DNA of 64,000 nucleotides, taken from the NCBI GenBank assembly GCA_910575445.1, contig CAJTFW010000001.1:62001-126000 (forward strand). Direction: 5' to 3'. The notes below the pieces were generated by a model, which saw only the letters and a program-made list of their open reading frames with translations, had not been told where the DNA came from and did not search any database. Each line of letters starts with the position of its first letter. Position 1 is the first letter of the stretch. Origin of the DNA: Lachnospiraceae bacterium. Its GTDB lineage: Bacteria > Bacillota > Clostridia > Lachnospirales > Lachnospiraceae. The position numbers and the translations under genes were made by a program. Positions 59,890 through 64,000 of the stretch are shown here, in pieces.

Positions 59890-59925
59890 AACGCTGCACA
59901 AGCGACAAAACGTTTGTACAGCGTT
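59890..59925 (-). terminator. Terminator of argG (minus strand)
   Basis: On the minus strand, AACGCTGTACAAACG pairs with CGCTTGTGCAGCGTT around TTTTGT, followed by TTTC. Confidence 0.8.
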
Positions 59926-59936
59926 AACGGTATTTA

Positions 59937-61160
59937 CTATGCGTTTTTCTTAGCTTCTGCCATCTTCATAGCGCGGACTTTTAGAGGAAGTCCAAAGAGG
60001 GTGATAAAGCCACTGGCATCATGATGGTCATACAAATCACCTGTAGTAAAGGAAGCTAGAGACTCACTGTAGAGACTATATGGGGAGGTGGTTCCAGCCT
60101 TGATAATATTGCCTTTATAGAGTTTAAACTTAACTTCGCCGGTTACATATTCCTGGGTGCTTTCCACAAATGCCTGAACAGCCTCGCGAAGCGGAGTGAA
60201 CCATTTGCCTTCGTAGACAATCTGTGCCAGTTTGTTGGCCATGTCTTTTTTGACTTCCATGGTTGCACGGTCTAGTACCAGTTCCTCTAGCTGGTCGTGT
60301 GCTTCCATTAGAATGGTTCCGCCAGGAGTTTCATAGACGCCGCGGGATTTCATGCCAACGACGCGGTTTTCTACGATATCTACAATGCCGATACCATGTT
60401 TGCCGCCAAGGATGTTAAGCTTGCGGATAATATCAGCAACTTTCATCGCTTCTCCATTGATGGAAGTTGGAATACCTTTTTCAAAGGTCATGGTAATGTA
60501 TTCGCCTTCTTCTGGAGCTTTCTCTGGGGTGACGCCCAGAACGAGCATATGTTCGTAGTTGGGTTCGGCGGATGGGTCTTCAAGCTCTAAGCCTTCATGG
60601 CTGATATGCCAGAGGTTGCGGTCGCGGCTGTAGCTGTGGCTGTGGTCAAAGGGAAGGTCAATACCATGTGCCTTGCAGTAGGCAATTTCATCTTCTCTTG
60701 ATTGCATGGTCCAGACGTCAGTCATACGCCAGGGTGCGATGATCTTCAGGTCAGGAGCCAGGGCTTTGATTCCAAGCTCAAAGCGAATCTGGTCATTGCC
60801 TTTGCCAGTAGCACCATGGCAGATAGCAGTGGCACCTTCTTTTCTGGCAATTTCTACCAGACGTTTCGCGATAACCGGACGAGCCATAGAGGTTCCTAAA
60901 AGATATTTGTGCTCGTAGACAGCGCCAGCTTGTACACAGGGCATAATATATTCTTCTGCAAATTCGTCTACGATATCTTCAATATAGAGTTTGGCTGCGC
61001 CGGAGAGCTTGGCGCGTTCTTCTAGGCCGTCTAATTCTTCTCCTTGCCCGCAGTCGATGCAGCAGCAGATAACTTCATAGCCAAAATTCTCTTTAAGCCA
61101 AGGGATAATAGCAGTGGTGTCAAGACCACCGGAATAGGCCAGGATTACTTTTTCTTTCAT
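59937..61160 (-). CDS. argG: Argininosuccinate synthase
   Basis: A 407-residue enzyme with the ATP-binding [18 protein letters not shown] motif (PP-loop), [32 protein letters not shown] and [16 protein letters not shown]. It joins citrulline and aspartate to argininosuccinate using ATP. The start ATG 61160 has GGAGGAATT upstream. It is transcribed divergently from argC, with a 263-bp intergenic region, so the arginine genes form two units here. argH is not in the window. Confidence 0.97.
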   Translation of the reverse strand: MKEKVILAYSGGLDTTAIIPWLKENFGYEVICCCIDCGQGEELDGLEERAKLSGAAKLYIEDIVDEFAEEYIMPCVQAGAVYEHKYLLGTSMARPVIAKRLVEIARKEGATAICHGATGKGNDQIRFELGIKALAPDLKIIAPWRMTDVWTMQSREDEIAYCKAHGIDLPFDHSHSYSRDRNLWHISHEGLELEDPSAEPNYEHMLVLGVTPEKAPEEGEYITMTFEKGIPTSINGEAMKVADIIRKLNILGGKHGIGIVDIVENRVVGMKSRGVYETPGGTILMEAHDQLEELVLDRATMEVKKDMANKLAQIVYEGKWFTPLREAVQAFVESTQEYVTGEVKFKLYKGNIIKAGTTSPYSLYSESLASFTTGDLYDHHDASGFITLFGLPLKVRAMKMAEAKKNA

Positions 61161-61283
61161 GTTTGAATTCCTCCGTCTGTAGGTATTTGTTTTAGTTTTT
61201 TAACTGCATATTACTATACAACATGTTTGCGGGGATTGCAAGTGATAAAATATACATAAATTTTAATAAAATATAAAAAAATG

Positions 61284-61312
61284 TTGCATAAAATGGATAA
61301 AGTATGTATAAT
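61284..61312 (+). promoter_or_regulatory. Promoter of the argC operon, with possible ArgR-type inverted elements
   Basis: TTGCAT (61284-61289), 17 bp, TATAAT (61307-61312) gives a good promoter 111 bp before argC. TTGCATAA (61284-61291) and TTATGCAA (61312-61319) are inverted copies overlapping the -35 and -10, so an ArgR-type repressor site is plausible. The call of ArgR is inference from context and AT-rich symmetry. Confidence 0.6.
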
Positions 61313-61423
61313 TATGCAATCGAGAGTGGGACTTTTAACAGAATAGATTGGGGTTGCGGGGGGAAGGGTTTTGGTATATGATAGGAAACGATTATTTTTT
61401 ATTAAGGAAATGAGGTAAAAGAG

Positions 61424-62464
61424 ATGATAAAGGTTGGTATTATTGGTGCGACAGGTTATGCAGGAGCAGAGCTTGTAAGGTTGTTGCTTGGGCATAGAGA
61501 AGCCGAGATTGTATGGTATGGGTCGAGAAGCTATGTGGACGAGAGATATGCAAAGATCTATCAGAATATGTTTCAGCTGGTAGATGCAAAATGTATGGAA
61601 GATAATATGGAAGAGATGGCTTCTAAGGTGGATGTGATATTTACCGCGACCCCACAGGGGCTTTGTGCTTCGCTTTTAAATGAGGATATTTTGAAGAAAG
61701 TGAAGATTGTGGATTTAAGTGCAGACTTTCGGATTAAGGATGTAAAAGTCTATGAGAAATGGTATGGCATCGAGCATAAGGCGCCGCAGTTTATAGAAGA
61801 GGCAATATATGGACTTTGTGAGGTGAATCGGGAAGCGGTAAAAAAAGCCAGGATTGTGGCAAATCCAGGATGTTATCCAACATGTAGTTTTTTATCAGTC
61901 TATCCGCTTGTAAAGGAAGGATTGATAGAGCCGAATACATTGATTATTGATGCGAAGTCGGGAACTTCAGGAGCAGGACGGGGAGCCAAAGTGGACAATC
62001 TGTTCTGTGAGGTAAATGAAAATATTAAGGCATATGGAGTGGCAGGACATCGCCATACCCCGGAGATTGAGGAGCAGCTAAGTCTGGCAGCTAAAAAAGA
62101 GGTAGTGATTAATTTTACACCGCATCTGGTGCCAATGCAGAGAGGCATTTTGGTGACAGCGTATGCTTCTTTAACCAGAGAAGTCTCTTATGAGGAGTTA
62201 AAGGCAGTCTATGACAGATATTATCAGGATGAATATTTTGTCAGAGTGCTTGAAAAGGATGTATGCCCACAGACGCGTTGGGTGGAAGGCAGCAATTTTG
62301 TGGATGTGAACTTTAAGATTGATAAGAGAACAAATCGCGTGATTATGATGGGAGCGATGGATAATCTGGTAAAGGGAGCAGCTGGACAGGCAGTGCAGAA
62401 TATGAATCTGATGTTTGGATGTGAAGAGGCAGAGGGGCTTTTGATGGCGCCTTTGTTCCCATAG
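61424..62464 (+). CDS. argC: N-acetyl-gamma-glutamyl-phosphate reductase
   Basis: A 346-residue enzyme with N-terminal IIGATGYAGAELVRLLLGH (NADP binding), IFTATPQGLCASLL, KIVDLSADFRIKD, the catalytic cysteine in VANPGCYPTCSF (about 150) and SGAGRGAKVDNLFCEVNENI. It reduces N-acetylglutamyl phosphate to the semialdehyde in arginine synthesis. ATG 61424 has GAGGT upstream. A GNAT gene and argJ follow directly, giving an argC-GNAT-argJ operon. Confidence 0.97.
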   Translation: MIKVGIIGATGYAGAELVRLLLGHREAEIVWYGSRSYVDERYAKIYQNMFQLVDAKCMEDNMEEMASKVDVIFTATPQGLCASLLNEDILKKVKIVDLSADFRIKDVKVYEKWYGIEHKAPQFIEEAIYGLCEVNREAVKKARIVANPGCYPTCSFLSVYPLVKEGLIEPNTLIIDAKSGTSGAGRGAKVDNLFCEVNENIKAYGVAGHRHTPEIEEQLSLAAKKEVVINFTPHLVPMQRGILVTAYASLTREVSYEELKAVYDRYYQDEYFVRVLEKDVCPQTRWVEGSNFVDVNFKIDKRTNRVIMMGAMDNLVKGAAGQAVQNMNLMFGCEEAEGLLMAPLFP

Positions 62465-62500
62465 GTTTTGGCTGTGGACAGGGATGAGAGGATGCAGAGT

Positions 62501-62959
62501 ATGGATATCCGGGTGATGACAATAGCGGACTATGAGAAGGTATTTGGGCTCTGGAAGACGATTAAGGGCTTTGGAATTCGGAGTATGGACGACTCCAAAG
62601 AGGGGATTGCAAGATTTCTTAAAAGAAATCCTACGACCAGTATTACGGCTTGGGAAGGGAAACTTTTGGTGGGAGCAATTCTCTGTGGGCATGATGGGAG
62701 ACGGGGGTGCCTCTATCATGTCTGTGTGCGAAAGGGATTTCGGCGTAAAGGTGTGGGAAAAGCTATGGTGGTGGCCTGTATGGAGGCTTTGCAGGCGGAG
62801 GAAATCAATAAGGTCAGTCTGATTGCATTTACCAAAAATGATATTGGAAATGCGTTCTGGAATAAGATTGGCTGGACTAAGAGAGAAGATTTAAACTATT
62901 ATGATTTTACTTTGAATGAAGCAAATATTACGGCATTTATTGAGGAGGATGAAGGATGA
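62501..62959 (+). CDS. GNAT family N-acetyltransferase embedded in the arg operon
   Basis: A 152-residue acetyltransferase. The acetyl-CoA-binding motif is VCVRKGFRRKGVGKAMVVAC (RxxGxG/A region), preceded by CLYHVCV and followed by NKVSLIAFTKNDIGNAFWNKIGW. ATG 62501 (MDIRVMT) has GAGAGG upstream; ATG 62492 and TTG 62468 are weaker. It lies between argC and argJ, overlapping argJ by 4 bp. It could acetylate glutamate (an N-acetylglutamate synthase role) or modify a protein, but the short length and lack of ArgA features leave this open. Confidence 0.83.
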   Translation: MDIRVMTIADYEKVFGLWKTIKGFGIRSMDDSKEGIARFLKRNPTTSITAWEGKLLVGAILCGHDGRRGCLYHVCVRKGFRRKGVGKAMVVACMEALQAEEINKVSLIAFTKNDIGNAFWNKIGWTKREDLNYYDFTLNEANITAFIEEDEG

Positions 62960-64000
62960 AGGTATTATCAGGCGGCGTGACAGCTGCAAAGGGATTTGAG
63001 GCGGCATCTGTAAAAGCGCAGATTAAATATCAGAATCGAAAGGATATGGCACTGGTTTACAGCCAGGTTCCTTGTGTGGTGGCAGGAACTTTTACAACCA
63101 ATGTTGTAAAGGCGGCACCAGTAAAATGGGACCAGGAAGTGGTAAAAAATTCGCCTTTTGCGCAGGCGGTGGTGGTAAATTCAGGGATTGCCAATGCCTG
63201 TACGGGGGCAGAAGGCTATGGATATTGTGAGAAGACAGCACAGGTGGCAGAGCGGCTTTTGGGGATTCCGGCTTCGGCGGTTTTAGTGGCGTCTACAGGA
63301 GTGATTGGGATGCAGCTTCCAATAGAGCGGATAGAGGCTGGTGTGGCTCTTTTGGCAGAGAGTCTTTCAGACAGCGAGGAGGCTGGCTTAGAGGCGGCCA
63401 GGGCGATTATGACAACGGATACACAGCCTAAATATGTAGCAGTTCAGGTGGAGATTGGCGGCAAGATGGTGACGGTTGGCGGGATGTGCAAGGGTTCCGG
63501 GATGATTCATCCGAACATGTGTACGATGCTTGGCTTTGTGACAACGGATGTGGCGATTACCAAAGAGATGTTACAAAAGGCACTTAGAGAAGATGTAAAA
63601 GATACTTACAATATGGTATCGGTAGATGGTGATACTTCCACTAATGATACGGTGCTTCTTTTAGCCAATGGGATGGCTGAGAATCCTCTGATAGATAAAG
63701 AGGATGAGAAGTATGTCGCTTTTAAGGAAGCACTGCATTATGTAAATACAGAGCTTGCCAAAAAGATTGCAGGAGATGGAGAAGGGGCGACTTGCCTTTT
63801 CGAGGTGAAGGTGATTGGCGCTAAGACAAAAGAAGATGCAATAACCCTTAGCAAATCGGTGATTACTTCGAGTTTGACAAAGGCAGCGATTTACGGGCAT
63901 GATGCGAACTGGGGAAGGATACTGTGCGCGATGGGATATTCGGGCGTACAGTTTGACCCGGAGAAGGTGGATTTGTATTTTGAAAGTGCAGCTGGTAAGA
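62956..64000 (+). CDS. argJ: Glutamate N-acetyltransferase / ornithine acetyltransferase, 3' end outside window
   Basis: ATG 62956 opens a frame that runs off the window after 348 codons. Visible ArgJ motifs are GVTAAKGFEAASVKAQIK, VVVNSGIANACTGAEG, ASTGVIGMQLPIERI, IMTTDTQPK and the autoproteolysis segment KGSGMIHPNMCTMLGF, cleaved before Thr about 190, here with Cys instead of Ala in front of it. SVDGDTSTNDTVLLLANG and IYGHDANWGRILCAMGYS follow. It recycles the acetyl group from N-acetylornithine to glutamate. The gene overlaps the GNAT gene by 4 bp. Whether it also uses acetyl-CoA cannot be told. Confidence 0.95.
   Translation, partial: MKVLSGGVTAAKGFEAASVKAQIKYQNRKDMALVYSQVPCVVAGTFTTNVVKAAPVKWDQEVVKNSPFAQAVVVNSGIANACTGAEGYGYCEKTAQVAERLLGIPASAVLVASTGVIGMQLPIERIEAGVALLAESLSDSEEAGLEAARAIMTTDTQPKYVAVQVEIGGKMVTVGGMCKGSGMIHPNMCTMLGFVTTDVAITKEMLQKALREDVKDTYNMVSVDGDTSTNDTVLLLANGMAENPLIDKEDEKYVAFKEALHYVNTELAKKIAGDGEGATCLFEVKVIGAKTKEDAITLSKSVITSSLTKAAIYGHDANWGRILCAMGYSGVQFDPEKVDLYFESAAGK

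Noticed and set aside
1-64000. CRISPR arrays, rRNA and tRNA genes
   Set aside because: No regularly spaced direct repeats and no tRNA or rRNA signatures were noticed by reading; a program scan was not possible.

Overview
The window looks like chromosome of a low-to-moderate GC, anaerobic, fermentative Firmicute, most likely a Lachnospiraceae (Clostridium cluster XIVa) gut bacterium. Supporting signs are strong AGGAGG-type ribosome binding sites, many short hairpin terminators with T tracts, ISLre2 and serine-recombinase sequences, a selenium/molybdenum-hydroxylase type maturation pair, TRAP and GPH sugar uptake, and lipoprotein and cell-wall genes of clostridial type. The genus cannot be fixed from the sequence alone. 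No rRNA, tRNA or CRISPR array was seen.

Region by region: 1-4.8 kb carries the 3' end of a molybdopterin-binding protein gene, xdhC, an iron alcohol dehydrogenase, a MOSC protein and a FadR-type GntR regulator. 4.9-8.9 kb is a TRAP transporter (DctP-DctQ-DctM) plus a zinc dehydrogenase, with the same 13-bp palindrome ahead of dctP and ahead of the dehydrogenase. 8.9-12.2 kb is a small accessory island on the minus strand: a winged-helix regulator, a PLDc_N-type membrane protein and an ABC-2 exporter, bounded by a short inverted-repeat element and a broken serine-recombinase N-terminus. 12.3-23.5 kb holds a ferredoxin-nitroreductase, a HipA-like kinase, a large hybrid histidine kinase, an L,D-transpeptidase, citrate synthase, a DUF3048 lipoprotein and an HtrA protease.

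23.7-37.3 kb is a proteolysis and cell-envelope block: a stand-alone ClpX, an LspA-like peptidase, a DUF3810 membrane protein, a PucR-like regulator, FtsE-FtsX with an EnvC/PcsB-like hydrolase, an S41 C-terminal protease and two convergent class A penicillin-binding proteins. 37.4-41 kb has a GC-rich hairpin repeat, an orphan protein, an Rpn-type nuclease-like protein and an AraC regulator.

41.2-50.0 kb is a tight eight-gene catabolic operon transcribed away from that AraC gene: GPH symporter, Hyi/Otn-type TIM-barrel isomerase, Gfo/Idh/MocA oxidoreductase, zinc dehydrogenase, split transketolase (two subunits), iron alcohol dehydrogenase and a divergent Nramp-fold transporter. It has no sugar kinase or aldolase. 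That layout suggests degradation of an unphosphorylated sugar by repeated transketolase cleavage, and I regard it as the most interesting system here.

50-58 kb is accessory: a second AraC gene, a MATE exporter behind a structured leader with a terminator (candidate guanidine-IV/mepA-type riboswitch), a decayed IS4-like element, a second Rpn-type gene and an apparently intact ISLre2-like element. 58-64 kb returns to core genes: a chemoreceptor, argG, and a divergent argC-GNAT-argJ operon cut by the window end.
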